This document shows positions 23,114-32,185 of a stretch of 64,000 bases of DNA, in pieces. The position numbers and the translations under genes are program-made. How positions within the stretch are numbered: the stretch's first letter is position 1; each line of letters begins with the position of its first letter. Origin of the DNA: Prauserella_A sp040645195 (GTDB lineage: Bacteria; Actinomycetota; Actinomycetes; Mycobacteriales; Pseudonocardiaceae). Under the pieces are notes generated by a model. It had not been told where the DNA came from. It saw nothing but the letters and a program-made list of their open reading frames with translations, and did not search any database. The DNA lies in assembly GCF_040645195.1 (NCBI RefSeq), contig NZ_JBEYXW010000032.1, positions 3,837 to 67,836 of the forward strand, given 5' to 3'.

Positions 23114-23890
23114 TCAGCCGTCTTGCCCGTCTGTCGCCGAGGAGGCGGTCGCGGCGCGGAAATGATCCCGAAGATAGGTCAGGTGAGCGGCGATCTCGGC
23201 CTCCGCGGCAACACCGTCGCCGGCCTCGATCGCCTTGAAGATCCGCTGGTGCTGGGTGACGGCGTTCCGACCCACTTCCGGGGAGAGCTCGAGATAGCTC
23301 ACCGGTTCGGATTCCCGGTGCAGCGCGAACACCAGCGACGCGAGAACCCGATTACCCGACATCCGGGCGATTGCGGTGTGGAACTGCGCGTCCAGCTCGG
23401 GGACGCTCGGGTCGTCCACTGACCGGGTCTTCTGCTGGTGGATGATGGCCCGCAGCTCGTCGAGATCGGCGGCGGTCCGGTTCGCTGCGGCCAGTGAGGC
23501 CGAGGGCACCTCGAGGAACTGCCGGACCATGGCGACCTCCTCGAAGTCGACCGTCCCCAGCCGCATCATGTTGTGCATCGACTCCTGCACGAGCGAGCCG
23601 AGGGCATGGTGATCGACGGTTTGCACGAAACTACCGCCCCCGGCACCCGGGATCTTGCGGATCAGCCCCTGACTCTCCAGTGTCGAGAGCGCCTCCCGGA
23701 TCGTCGGTCGGCTAACGCTGAACTGCCGGCTTAGCTCCGCCTCGGACGGCAGGCGTTCACCGGTACGCAGCTGTCCTCCCAGGACTGCCTTGCGCAACAC
23801 CTGTTCCACCTGCTGACGGGGGCGCAGCACACGCTGCCCCAACACCGCGCCTTCGGTCCGGCTGTCGTCGTCACCGGCAACTGCTGTCAT
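23114..23890 (-). CDS. FadR-type GntR regulator (FCD domain)
   Basis: A 258-residue regulator. The N-terminal winged helix holds LPSEAELSRQFSVSRPTIREAL (about 45-66). The C-terminal FCD effector domain contains the metal-binding pattern with Asp/His in LDAQFHTAIARMSGN (about 155-169) and a later His in AHLTYLRDHF near 240. Ligands are usually organic acids or acyl-CoA. ATG 23890 is chosen because GGAGGG lies just upstream; earlier ATGs fall in the promoter. A degenerate operator is found before it at 23941. The recurring TNNTGT-N3-ACANTA sites around it make it the best candidate regulator of the first 32 kb. Confidence 0.88.
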   Translation of the reverse strand: MTAVAGDDDSRTEGAVLGQRVLRPRQQVEQVLRKAVLGGQLRTGERLPSEAELSRQFSVSRPTIREALSTLESQGLIRKIPGAGGGSFVQTVDHHALGSLVQESMHNMMRLGTVDFEEVAMVRQFLEVPSASLAAANRTAADLDELRAIIHQQKTRSVDDPSVPELDAQFHTAIARMSGNRVLASLVFALHRESEPVSYLELSPEVGRNAVTQHQRIFKAIEAGDGVAAEAEIAAHLTYLRDHFRAATASSATDGQDG

Positions 23891-23940
23891 CCTGCCCTCC
23901 ACGCCCCGCATATGATCGGCGATCGGTTCGCCCCGCTGTT

Positions 23941-23955
23941 TATTGTATGACTTCA
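23941..23955 (-). promoter_or_regulatory. Possible autoregulatory operator
   Basis: TATTGT-ATG-ACTTCA overlaps a TACAAT -10-like box (23947..23942, minus strand) upstream of the GntR gene. Only the left half-site agrees well with the regulon consensus, so this is a weaker call. Confidence 0.4.
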
Positions 23956-24008
23956 TCACCGTCGCGTGTTACGGGAGTCGTACCGATCGATTACGGCTGT
24001 CGAGCGGC

Positions 24009-25694
24009 TTATTGTCCGGCGGCCATCTCGCGCAGCCGAAACTTCTGGATCTTCCCGCTCTGCGTCATCGGCATCTCCGGGAGTACGAGTAGCCGTTCAG
24101 GCAGGTAATGCCGCGACAGCCCCCGGCCGACCAGGAAGTCACACATCGACGGGAGATCGACGCTGCTGCCCGGCCGTAACACGACCACGGCACAGGCCCG
24201 TTCGCCGAGACGGTCGTCCGGGACCCCGACGACTGCCGCACTCAGCACATCGGGATGATCGAACAAGACGGTCTCGACATCGGTGACCGGAATGTTCTCA
24301 CCCCCGCGGATCACGATGTCCTTGGTACGACCGCGCAGCGAAACCCACCCGTGCTCGTCGACGCTCGCCGAATCACCGGTGCGGAACCAGCCGCCCGGCA
24401 GGAAGGACTCCTGGGTGGCGTCCGGTCGGTCGAGGTATCCCAGGAACAGTGAAGGACCGCGGACGACAAGCTCACCGATCCGCCCGGTCGCGACGTCCGA
24501 GCCCTCCGCATCCACGACCCGGGCCTCAGACCCGTCGAACACCGACCCATCGGTTCGGAGGATCTCGTCCGACTCGGCGGGGGTGCAGGACACGATGATG
24601 CTGCACTCGGTCATCCCCCAGGCCGGAGCCACGTACGCACCCAGCGAGCGGGCTGCGGTCTCCGGAAGGTTCCTCGGCACCGAGGAACCCGCGATCACCA
24701 CACACCGCAGCGGGCAGTCGGGATCGCCAGCGAGATCGGTCCGCATCATGTCCTGCAGGAAGGTCGGTGCGCCGAAGAATGCGGTGACCGCCTCGCGCCG
24801 GATGACATCGATACCCCAGGCGGGGTCCCAGCGATCGACGTGCACCCCCGTGCCATGCAGGTGGACGGTGAACAGCACTCCCCACACGAACCCGGTGTGG
24901 TGTCCGGTCGGGGACACCACCAGCTGGCGCATCGGTCCGCCGAAGACCTCGGACCCAAGATGTTCACCGAACTGCCGCACGCTGTGCATCAAGGTCTCGT
25001 GCGTGTGCATGGCGCCCTTCGGCTCCCCGGTGGTCCCGGAGGTGAACCCCAAGTAGCATAGGTCGTCGGGGCCCGGCCGGGGCAGATCGTGCCGCGGTGC
25101 GCCGGCGAGCGAGGACCAGAGGATCTCCGCGTCCGCGAGACCGTCACCGTCGTCGTCCACCACCAGCACCCGCTCGAGGGTGGGCACCTGTCGGCGCAGC
25201 CTGCGGGACAGCTCGAGGTGGGAGTTGCTACGCCAGCGCCGCGGTATCACCAGGACGCGCGCCCGGCTGCGGCGCAGGATCGCCAGCGCCTGCATCTCTC
25301 CGTATGCCACCGGGATGCCGGTGTACACCGCGCCAAGCTCAGCGGTCCCGAAGATCAGCGCGACGTACTCCACCCAGTTGGGCAGCATGACGGCCACGGC
25401 GTCGCCCGGACGAACACCGACGCTGACCAGTGCCGAAGCCGCCTTCGTGGCCTCTCGATCGAGGTCCCGGTAGGACCATCGAACAGTGCCGCCGACGGTG
25501 CGGTGACCGACCAGGGCTTCGCGATCGGGGTGTTCCGCGGCCGCTTGGTCGAGAACGTCCCGGATTGTGCGTCGCTGCCACCTCCCCTCGCCCCGGAACC
25601 GCTCCGTCAACTCCGGGTCGGTCGTCGGACTGGGACCGGCCGGTTCGGTGAACTCAGGGATTTCGGTGTGGTCCCGGCAGTTGTGCTCACACAT
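24009..25694 (-). CDS. AMP-forming acyl-CoA ligase, cyclohexanecarboxylate-CoA-ligase-like
   Basis: A 561-residue ANL-superfamily ligase that activates a carboxylic acid with ATP and CoA. Motifs in order: the P-loop-like YLGFTSGTTGEPKGAMHTH (near 195), GAPTFLQDMM, WGMTECSI (near 340), GWFRTGDSASVDEHGW (near 425), the hinge GRTKDIVIRGGENI (near 444) and the C-terminal catalytic Lys in TQSGKIQKF (near 548). The overall look is like the AliA/acyl-CoA synthetase group. ATG 25694 overlaps the CoA-transferase stop by 8 bp; the upstream in-frame extension is a shadow. With the ring operon, this is the likely entry step for a cyclic acid. Substrate specificity is inferred. Confidence 0.88.
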   Translation of the reverse strand: MCEHNCRDHTEIPEFTEPAGPSPTTDPELTERFRGEGRWQRRTIRDVLDQAAAEHPDREALVGHRTVGGTVRWSYRDLDREATKAASALVSVGVRPGDAVAVMLPNWVEYVALIFGTAELGAVYTGIPVAYGEMQALAILRRSRARVLVIPRRWRSNSHLELSRRLRRQVPTLERVLVVDDDGDGLADAEILWSSLAGAPRHDLPRPGPDDLCYLGFTSGTTGEPKGAMHTHETLMHSVRQFGEHLGSEVFGGPMRQLVVSPTGHHTGFVWGVLFTVHLHGTGVHVDRWDPAWGIDVIRREAVTAFFGAPTFLQDMMRTDLAGDPDCPLRCVVIAGSSVPRNLPETAARSLGAYVAPAWGMTECSIIVSCTPAESDEILRTDGSVFDGSEARVVDAEGSDVATGRIGELVVRGPSLFLGYLDRPDATQESFLPGGWFRTGDSASVDEHGWVSLRGRTKDIVIRGGENIPVTDVETVLFDHPDVLSAAVVGVPDDRLGERACAVVVLRPGSSVDLPSMCDFLVGRGLSRHYLPERLLVLPEMPMTQSGKIQKFRLREMAAGQ

Positions 25695-26916
25695 CGCCAA
25701 ACTCAATCGCGCCGATGCCGGCCAGTGCCTCGATCCGCGACGGTTCGATCCCCAACTCCTCGAGGATCTCCCGGGTGTGACTGCCCAGAGCGGGGAACCG
25801 CTCGTTCCGCGCCCGCGGAATCGACCCGAGCCGGAAGGGGCTGTGCACGGTGGACAGGCTCGCGCTGCCGGGGACCCGCATGATGCCGCCACGCGCCTCG
25901 ACCTGGGGGTCCTCGACGACCTCGGACAGTGTCTGCACGAGCGAGCAGGGGATCCCGGCTTCACCCAGCATCTTGCGCCACTGCTCGGCCGGACGCTCAA
26001 TCAGCTTGGCGGCGACGATCTCGGTCAGCCAGGACCGGTGCTCGCGGCGGCCCGCGTTGTCCGAGAGGGCCGGGTTCTCGGCGAGCTCGGGCAGGTCGAC
26101 GAGCTTGCAGAAGCGCCGCCACTGCGCGTCGTTGCCGACGGCGACCACGATATCCCGATCCGCGGTGGAGAACGACTGGTACAACGCCAGTACCGAGTCG
26201 GTGCCTCCGCTGGGCGCGGGCTCGGGTTCGCCGGCGAGATAGGCCGCGATGCGGGGAGCCATCAGCGCGATGTCGGTGTCAAGCAGCGAAACATCGATGA
26301 GGTCGCCTTCACCCGTACTGGCCTGGTGCACCGCCGCCGCACTGATCGCCAGCGCGGCGCACATTCCCGTCACGACGTCCGACAGCGCTGTGGACACCCG
26401 CTGCGGGGACCCGCCTCTGGCGCCGGTGACCGACATCAGTCCCGAGCGGGCTTGGGCGGTGAGGTCGTAGCCGGGCAGGTCGTGATCGGGCCCGTCCAGG
26501 CCGAACCCGGACATCGCGCAGTAGATCAGCTGGGGGAACCGCGACCGCAGCCCGGCGGGGTCGAGACCGAGATCCCCGAGCTTGGCCGGGTTCAGGTTCT
26601 CCATGAACACGTGTGCGCCCGCGAGCAGGGAGTAGAGGATCTCCAGCCCCTCCGGGGCCCTGAGGTTGATCACCACCGAGCGCTTGTTCCGGTTGACCGA
26701 GGCGAACCACGCCGACGATCCGTCGGCGAAGGGCGGCCCCCACGCGCGGGCGTCGTCGCCGAAGCGCGGCCGTTCGACCTTGATCACGTCGGCACCGAGA
26801 TCGGCCAGGTACATCGACGCCGTCGGTCCGGCATAGGAGGTGGTCAGGTCGACGACGCGGAGTCCGGCCAACGGACCACCGGCCGTCGAGCCGGATGTTT
26901 CGGAAGGAGCGACCAT
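25687..26916 (-). CDS. CaiB/BaiF-type (class III) CoA-transferase
   Basis: A 409-residue class III CoA-transferase. Signatures: LRVVDLTTSYAGPTASMYLA (about 19-38), GADVIKVERP, NRNKRSVVINLR near 75, GFGLDGPDHD near 138 and the catalytic Asp in LIDVSLLDTDI near 208. It moves CoA from a donor thioester to the substrate acid, and it is co-transcribed with an ATP-dependent ligase, giving two activation routes. ATG 26916 is only 6 bp after the predicted -10 box, so the transcript is probably leaderless. A perfect operator lies over that -10 box. Confidence 0.88.
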   Translation of the reverse strand: MVAPSETSGSTAGGPLAGLRVVDLTTSYAGPTASMYLADLGADVIKVERPRFGDDARAWGPPFADGSSAWFASVNRNKRSVVINLRAPEGLEILYSLLAGAHVFMENLNPAKLGDLGLDPAGLRSRFPQLIYCAMSGFGLDGPDHDLPGYDLTAQARSGLMSVTGARGGSPQRVSTALSDVVTGMCAALAISAAAVHQASTGEGDLIDVSLLDTDIALMAPRIAAYLAGEPEPAPSGGTDSVLALYQSFSTADRDIVVAVGNDAQWRRFCKLVDLPELAENPALSDNAGRREHRSWLTEIVAAKLIERPAEQWRKMLGEAGIPCSLVQTLSEVVEDPQVEARGGIMRVPGSASLSTVHSPFRLGSIPRARNERFPALGSHTREILEELGIEPSRIEALAGIGAIEFGDV

Positions 26917-26922
26917 TAGCCG

Positions 26923-26952
26923 ATACTGTCTGACAGTAAACGCCAATGTCAA
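26923..26952 (-). promoter_or_regulatory. Leaderless promoter with perfect 6+3+6 palindromic operator
   Basis: On the minus strand TTGACA (26952..26947), 18 bp, CAGTAT (26928..26923), then 6 bp to ATG 26916. The operator TACTGT-CTG-ACAGTA (26924-26938) has perfect arms and covers the -10 box. It is the most symmetrical member of the set and may also act on the divergent cupin gene. Confidence 0.75.
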
Positions 26953-27010
26953 GATGGGCTCCAATCGAGAACTACTTGACCGATCGCCGCCCGAGCCGCA
27001 TGATGCGGCA

Positions 27011-27400
27011 ATGCTGACCGTGATCCGTGGCAACGCCGGCCGACCCGCCGCGGGCGGGGGTGACACCTTCACGGGCACCGTGCTGCGGTCGCCCGTGCTC
27101 CCCGAAACCGATGGCATCTCAGTCGGAAGCGTCGTGTTCAGCCCGTGTGCCCGAACACATTGGCACAGTCATCCCGGCGGCCAGCTGTTGATCGTCGTCG
27201 CCGGAGAGGGCTTCGTGGCCGACGCCGACGGTCCGGTGCGAGTCACCACCGGTGACACCGTGTGGACGCCGCCGGGAGTGCGGCATTGGCACGGCGCGTG
27301 CGACACGCAGCCGCTGGTGCACACCGCGGTGACCGTCGGCGGCGTGGAGTGGGCCGAGCCAGTGAGTGAGGAGCAGTTCAGCGCCGCGCTGGGCGGCTGA
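27011..27400 (+). CDS. Small cupin-domain protein
   Basis: A 129-residue single cupin barrel. The first metal motif THWHSHPGGQLLIV (about 47-60) has two His and Gln where Glu is common. The second, PPGVRHWHGA (near 87), supplies further His. Such proteins often accompany carboxymuconolactone-decarboxylase-like or alcohol dehydrogenase genes and may act as isomerases or dioxygenase-like enzymes; no reaction can be assigned. The start is uncertain: ATG 27011 matches the family length, ATG 26954 is in frame but has no ribosome site. The gene is divergent from the CoA-transferase. Confidence 0.75.
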   Translation: MLTVIRGNAGRPAAGGGDTFTGTVLRSPVLPETDGISVGSVVFSPCARTHWHSHPGGQLLIVVAGEGFVADADGPVRVTTGDTVWTPPGVRHWHGACDTQPLVHTAVTVGGVEWAEPVSEEQFSAALGG

Positions 27401-27501
27401 CCGACCATCACGGGACCATCGGACCGCAGATGACGAGCGCAGCGAACGATCGCAGACATCGAGCAACGTCGCCCCTGGGGCGGCGGAAGCGAGGAGGAGT
27501 A

Positions 27502-28977
27502 ATGCTGTGGCACGGCAGGTACGACCGCCTGTTCGTCGGTGGCGAGTGGGTCGAACCGGCGACGACGGACACACTCGACGTGGTGTCGCCCTACACCGAG
27601 GAGGTGGTCGCCACCGTGCCATCCGGGGCGCCCGCCGACGTCGACCGGGCCGTGGCCGCCGCACGTGCCGCGTTCGACCGTGGGCCGTGGCCGCGCATGT
27701 CACTGTCGGAGCGGCAGGAGGTCCTGACCCGGCTCGCCGAGCAGCTCGAGCAGCGGCGTGACGAGATCGCAGCGCTCGTCACTGCCGAGATGGGATGTCC
27801 GATCACGCTGTCCCGACGCATCCAGGCGACTGGTCCGGCTCGCGCGGTGCGCACGTTCCTCGAACTGAGCGAGCAGTACCCGTTCAGCGCGGTCCGGTCC
27901 TCCGCCACGGGCCACGCCCTCGTGACCCGGGAGCCGGTCGGCGTGGTCGCAGCCATCGTGCCGTGGAACGTCCCGCTGATGATCGCAGTGCTCAAGCTCG
28001 CCCCGGCCCTGCTCGCAGGCTGCACGGCCGTGCTGAAGCCCTCGCCCGAGACTCCGTTGGATTCCTACCTGCTCGCCGAGATGCTGCTCGAGGCCGGGCT
28101 GCCGCCCGGAGTGGTCAACATCGTGCCCGCCGACCGCGAGGCCGGCGAGCACCTCGTGACCCGCCCCGAAGTGGACAAGGTCGCCTTCACCGGTTCGACT
28201 GCGGCCGGGCGGCGGATCGCGTCATTGTGCGGGAACGACTTGCGCCGGGTCACGCTCGAACTGGGCGGGAAGTCGGCCGCGATCATCCTCGACGACGCCG
28301 ATCTCGATGCCACGGTCGAGTCGTTGCGGTTCGGCTCCCTGCGCAACAACGGCCAGATCTGCAGCTTGAAGACACGGTTGCTCGTCTCACGCCGGCGCGA
28401 GGCCGAGCTGGTCGACGGACTGCGCGACCTCATCGCGTCGATGCCCGTGGGTGACCCTACGGATGAGAGCACCCAGATCGGGCCGCTGGTCAGCAGCCGC
28501 CAGCGGCATCGGGTCGAGGACTACGTCCGCATTGGCCTGGCCGAGGGTGCTGAGATCGCCCTCGGCGGCGGCCGGCCGCACGGGCTCGCCCGGGGCTGGT
28601 TCGTCGAGCCGACCGTCATGACCGGAGTGAGACCCGGTATGCGGATCGCCCAGGAGGAGATCTTCGGGCCGGTGCTCGCGGTGCTGACCTACGACGACGA
28701 GGAGGAGGCGGTCGCGATGGCCAACGACTCCGAGTACGGCCTGAACGGAGCGGTGTTCACCACGGACCTGGATCGAGGCCTGTCGATCGCCCGCCGGATC
28801 CGCACCGGCACGGTCGAGCTGAACGGCAATCCGGCGGGACAGCACGCCCCGATGGGCGGTTTCAAGGGCAGCGGGATCGGACGGGAGTTCGGCCCGGAGG
28901 GCTTCGACGCGTTCGTCGAGCTCAAGTCGATCGGATTGCCCGAGGGCCTGGCGGGCGAACTGGCCGCTCTGCCCTGA
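27502..28977 (+). CDS. NAD(P)-dependent aldehyde dehydrogenase
   Basis: A 491-residue aldehyde dehydrogenase of normal length. PWNVPL near 154, the cofactor segment FTGSTAAGRRI near 229, the general base Glu253 in LELGGK and the catalytic Cys287 in NNGQICS are all present, as is EEIFGPV near 395. It oxidises an aldehyde to the acid in the cytoplasm. AGGAGGAG lies directly before ATG 27502, and the earlier in-frame start has none. The closest functional partner may be the alcohol dehydrogenase at 9.4 kb or 31.1 kb, giving alcohol to acid conversion before CoA ligation. Confidence 0.9.
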   Translation: MLWHGRYDRLFVGGEWVEPATTDTLDVVSPYTEEVVATVPSGAPADVDRAVAAARAAFDRGPWPRMSLSERQEVLTRLAEQLEQRRDEIAALVTAEMGCPITLSRRIQATGPARAVRTFLELSEQYPFSAVRSSATGHALVTREPVGVVAAIVPWNVPLMIAVLKLAPALLAGCTAVLKPSPETPLDSYLLAEMLLEAGLPPGVVNIVPADREAGEHLVTRPEVDKVAFTGSTAAGRRIASLCGNDLRRVTLELGGKSAAIILDDADLDATVESLRFGSLRNNGQICSLKTRLLVSRRREAELVDGLRDLIASMPVGDPTDESTQIGPLVSSRQRHRVEDYVRIGLAEGAEIALGGGRPHGLARGWFVEPTVMTGVRPGMRIAQEEIFGPVLAVLTYDDEEEAVAMANDSEYGLNGAVFTTDLDRGLSIARRIRTGTVELNGNPAGQHAPMGGFKGSGIGREFGPEGFDAFVELKSIGLPEGLAGELAALP

Positions 28978-28997
28978 GACCGGCCGGCAGGCCCCAC

Positions 28998-29029
28998 TGT
29001 CCGGTGGTCGGGCACGCGGCCACCGGACA
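28998..29029. terminator. Terminator-like hairpin between convergent genes
   Basis: TGTCCGGTGG (28998-29007) pairs with CCACCGGACA (29020-29029), a perfect 10-bp GC-rich stem with a 12-base loop. It lies between the convergent aldehyde dehydrogenase and 3-hydroxyacyl-CoA dehydrogenase genes. Confidence 0.65.
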
Positions 29030-29036
29030 ACCAGCC

Positions 29037-29879
29037 TCACCAGTCGAAGAAGCCCCGGTTGGTCTTCCGCCCGAACTCGCCGGCAGCGACCTTGCGTCGC
29101 AGGATCTCCGGCGGCGCGAACCGCGGGCCGACCTCCCGCTCCAGGTGCTCGGCGATCGCCAGACGGACGTCGAGTCCCACGATGTCGGTGGTACGCAGCG
29201 GCCCGACCGGATGCCGGTAACCAAGCGTCATGGCGGTGTCGATGTCCGCCGCTGAGGCGACCCCGTCCTCGACCATCCGCATGGCTTCCAGTGCGATGGC
29301 GACCCCCAGCCGGCTGCTGGCGAAACCGGGCGAGTCGGTGACCGTGATCCCAGTCTTGCCCAAGCCCTCGACCCAATCGCCCGCCCGTTTCGTCAGCTCG
29401 CCGGACGTGCGCGGGCCCACAACGACCTCGACCAGCTCGCTAGCCGGGACCGGGTTGAAGAAATGCAGTCCGACCAGCCGTTCGGGCTGCTTCAGCGCTG
29501 TCGCGATCCCGCCGACCGACAGGCTCGAGGTATTGGTGGCCAGGTCCGCGTGCGGACACAGCCCCTCGATGCGGCGAAGCACGGTGCGTTTGAGGTCCAG
29601 GTCCTCGGGCACGGCCTCAACCACCAGGTCGCAAGCCGCCAGCTGACGGTCCTCCACGGTGACTGCGAACCGCGTTGCGATCGCCTCGGCAGGGCAGGAG
29701 AGCGCCCCACGCTCCGCCGAGGCACGAAGCGAGCGGTTCACACGTTCCACCGCCGGGCCAACCAGGGCGGAATCGGCCTCGAGAACGGTGACGTGGCTGC
29801 CGGCGACGAGGAACGCATGGGCGATACCTGCACCCATGCGACCACCACCGACGACTCCGACGCGTTCGGGCAGGCTCAA
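29037..29879 (-). CDS. 3-hydroxyacyl-CoA dehydrogenase
   Basis: A 280-residue NAD-dependent dehydrogenase with canonical motifs: GGGRMGAG near 11-18, NTSSLSVGGIA near 115, the catalytic His in LHFFNPVPASELVEV near 138, GYRHPVGPLRTTDIVGLD near 225, and the C-terminal EFGRKTNRGFFDW. It catalyses the second oxidation of beta-oxidation. It is a third paralogue in this window and the closest to consensus. It stands alone on the minus strand with an operator about 100 bp upstream, so it probably joins the FadR-type regulon. Confidence 0.9.
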   Translation of the reverse strand: MSLPERVGVVGGGRMGAGIAHAFLVAGSHVTVLEADSALVGPAVERVNRSLRASAERGALSCPAEAIATRFAVTVEDRQLAACDLVVEAVPEDLDLKRTVLRRIEGLCPHADLATNTSSLSVGGIATALKQPERLVGLHFFNPVPASELVEVVVGPRTSGELTKRAGDWVEGLGKTGITVTDSPGFASSRLGVAIALEAMRMVEDGVASAADIDTAMTLGYRHPVGPLRTTDIVGLDVRLAIAEHLEREVGPRFAPPEILRRKVAAGEFGRKTNRGFFDW

Positions 29880-30278
29880 CGGATCTCCTTCCTGCGGCTA
29901 CGCGCGGCCGGACCGGCCGGCACGTCCCCGCGGTGCGCGACGCACCGTCCGGTTGGACGAGCGGGAGGCATTCACCTTACCATAAGGTCAGACATTATAC
30001 TGAGGGTAACTACTTGTCGCGCCGGTATGCGGTATGGCGGGCGCATGTCACCGGGCCTTGGCCGTCACCCGCACCGAGCCAGGGCATTCCTGCCAGATGT
30101 CGAGCGGCCGTGACGGACGCATTGAGGCCCCTCACTCAGGGGAACGTGCCACGCGACGGCCGTCCGGTGCCGCGTACTCCCGCAGGGCATTGGTGGTAAC
30201 CCGTGCTTCCCATCGGCCATGACCGGGGCTTGCTACCGGGGTGTCCGCCGACCGCAGTGCGGGCCGGGACCTTCGACG
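29880..30278. other. Intergenic region with one operator
   Basis: About 400 bp between the 3-hydroxyacyl-CoA dehydrogenase start and the SDR stop. It holds the operator at 29983-29997 and a TATAAT on the minus strand near 30000. No ORF here has a recognisable motif or ribosome site. Confidence 0.5.
29983..29997. promoter_or_regulatory. GntR operator
   Basis: TAAGGT-CAG-ACATTA, arms matching in 5 of 6 positions, same form as the sites at 262 and 9315. A consensus TATAAT -10 box overlaps it on the minus strand, but no good -35 was found, so the exact promoter is unclear. It probably controls the gene starting at 29879. Confidence 0.6.
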
Positions 30279-31043
30279 TCAGCGCGCGGTGTAACCGCCA
30301 TCGACGGCCAGCGGGTGGCCGATCACGAACTCGGCGGCCGGACTGCACAACCAGAGCACGGCGTTGGCAACCTCCTCCGGACGCCCGAGCCGGCCGATCG
30401 GCTGGTCACGCAGGTAGCCCTGCATGCCCTCGGGGTCCTCCTCCATCATCCGGGCCACCATCGGCGTCTCGATAACACCCGGGCAGACCGCGTTGATCCG
30501 GATCCCGCGCGGGGCGTATTCGAGTGCCGCGCTGCGGGTCAGACCGATCACACCGTGCTTGGACCCGTGGTAGATAGCGAGGCCGGCGATGCCGATCATC
30601 CCGCCGATCGAGGCACAGTTCACGATCGCGCCCCCCTCCTCCTGGGTGCGCATCTGCGCCAGCTCGTACTTCATACAGTTCCACACGCCGCGCAGGTTGA
30701 TCCCGGTGACACGGTCGAACTCTGCGCCGTCGGCATCGGCGGTCTCGACGTTCGGGGTCTGCACACCCGCATTGTTGTAGGCCGCATCGAGACGGCCGAA
30801 CTCGGCGACGGTGCGCGCGACCATGTCGGCCACCTGCTGCTCGTCGGCCACATCACAGCGCAGCCCGATCGCCCGGTGGCCCTCCTCGACGAGCCGCCCC
30901 GCCTCTCGCTGCGCAGCCGTCTCATCGACGTCGGCAAGCGCGACCGCCGCGCCGGACTCGGCGAACGCCCGCGCGCTCGCGAGACCCATTCCCGCACCTG
31001 CGCCGGTCACGATGGCAACTTTGCCTGTGTAGTCGATGTTCAT
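30279..31043 (-). CDS. Short-chain dehydrogenase/reductase
   Basis: A 254-residue classical SDR. TGAGAGMG (about 13-20), NNAGVQ near 91, Ser in NCASIGGMIG near 142, YHGSK near 158 and VCPGVIETPM near 188 are present. It interconverts an alcohol and a ketone with NAD(P). It lies 35 bp downstream of a zinc alcohol dehydrogenase on the same strand, so the two probably act in sequence on a hydroxylated intermediate. The substrate is not identifiable. The protein ends normally with DGGYTAR. Confidence 0.85.
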   Translation of the reverse strand: MNIDYTGKVAIVTGAGAGMGLASARAFAESGAAVALADVDETAAQREAGRLVEEGHRAIGLRCDVADEQQVADMVARTVAEFGRLDAAYNNAGVQTPNVETADADGAEFDRVTGINLRGVWNCMKYELAQMRTQEEGGAIVNCASIGGMIGIAGLAIYHGSKHGVIGLTRSAALEYAPRGIRINAVCPGVIETPMVARMMEEDPEGMQGYLRDQPIGRLGRPEEVANAVLWLCSPAAEFVIGHPLAVDGGYTAR

Positions 31044-31078
31044 GGGGAGCTCCCTTCAGAAGTGGATTCTGGAAGCGG

Positions 31079-32185
31079 TCACCGTCCGAGGACGGTGACA
31101 TGGACCGGCGCGCGCTCGTCGGGATGCTCTCCACCGAGGATCTGGACGGCATGTTCGGCATCGGCCAGCGGAAGCGTGTGCGTGTGCCACCCGGTGAAAT
31201 CCACTCGACCTCGTTCGATCGCGCGCACGGCCAGACGGTACGCCTCTGATGTCGCCCCGAATGCACCGACGACGTCGATCGATTTCTTCACGATCGTGTC
31301 GGAGACGAAGCCAGGGATCTCTCGGCCGCCCTTGAGGCCGCCCAGGGCGATGCGCCCACCGGGCCGCACGGCCTCCATGGCGTCAAGCACCGGCCGGGTC
31401 GCGAGTGGGACGACCTCGACCACTCGGTCCACCGAGTCGGCACCGATCACGTCGAGCAGGCTGTCCGGGTCGTTGGGGTCGACCACCAGCGTGTCGGTTG
31501 CGCCGGCGCGACGAGCCAGCTCGAGCTTGTCCCGGTCCGAGGCGAGTCCGGTCACGATGATGCGTTCGGCCCCGGCCGCCACCGAGGCCGCCACGCAGGC
31601 GAGCCCCCGCTGCCCGGCCCCGAGGATCAGCACGTGGTCACCGAGACCGACCCCGCCACGGAGCACGGCCCACTCGATGCCAGCCGAGAGCGGGTTGAAC
31701 ATCAGGGCATCCTCGGTCGGGATGTCCTCGCGGATCGTGTGCAGGACAGTGTTGCCGCGGAGCACCATGTACTCGGCGAGGCCGCCCCACAGCCCCGAGC
31801 CGACCGACAGCGGGGTGAAACCGTACTGGAGCTTGCGGGCGCACAGGATTTGTTCCCCAGCCATGCACCGGCGACAGACCCCGCACCCGGCACGGATCTC
31901 GACGGCGACACGGTCGCCCTCCGAAACCTGCCACCGCTCCGCAGCAGCCGGTGCGATGCGCTCGATTCGTACCAGCGGCTCGTGCCCGATGACGAGCGGG
32001 TACACGGCGAGCCCGAGGGCGTCGAGATGTCCGGCGTACTGCTCGTAATCGGTACCGCAGAGACCGCAGCCCTCGACCCGGACCACCGCGCCATCATCCG
32101 GCGGGGTGTCCGGCAGCTCGATCTCGTCGAGCGTCAGGTCGCGGGCGCCCCGGAGGATCCACGCTCGGCTGGTCGTCGCTACCAC
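31079..32185 (-). CDS. Zinc-dependent alcohol dehydrogenase (threonine-dehydrogenase-like)
   Basis: A 368-residue medium-chain dehydrogenase. The catalytic zinc ligands are in GLCGTDYEQYAG (near 37) and IGHEPL (near 62); the structural zinc loop is CGVCRRCMAGEQILC (near 95-109). The Rossmann segment LILGAGQRGLA is near 180. The sequence is closer to the sorbitol/threonine dehydrogenase type than to the enzyme at 9.4 kb. GTG 32185 has GGGAG six bases upstream; the longer frame runs through the promoter. It is first in a two-gene operon with the SDR, under the promoter at 32290-32318. Confidence 0.85.
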   Translation of the reverse strand: MVATTSRAWILRGARDLTLDEIELPDTPPDDGAVVRVEGCGLCGTDYEQYAGHLDALGLAVYPLVIGHEPLVRIERIAPAAAERWQVSEGDRVAVEIRAGCGVCRRCMAGEQILCARKLQYGFTPLSVGSGLWGGLAEYMVLRGNTVLHTIREDIPTEDALMFNPLSAGIEWAVLRGGVGLGDHVLILGAGQRGLACVAASVAAGAERIIVTGLASDRDKLELARRAGATDTLVVDPNDPDSLLDVIGADSVDRVVEVVPLATRPVLDAMEAVRPGGRIALGGLKGGREIPGFVSDTIVKKSIDVVGAFGATSEAYRLAVRAIERGRVDFTGWHTHTLPLADAEHAVQILGGEHPDERAPVHVTVLGR

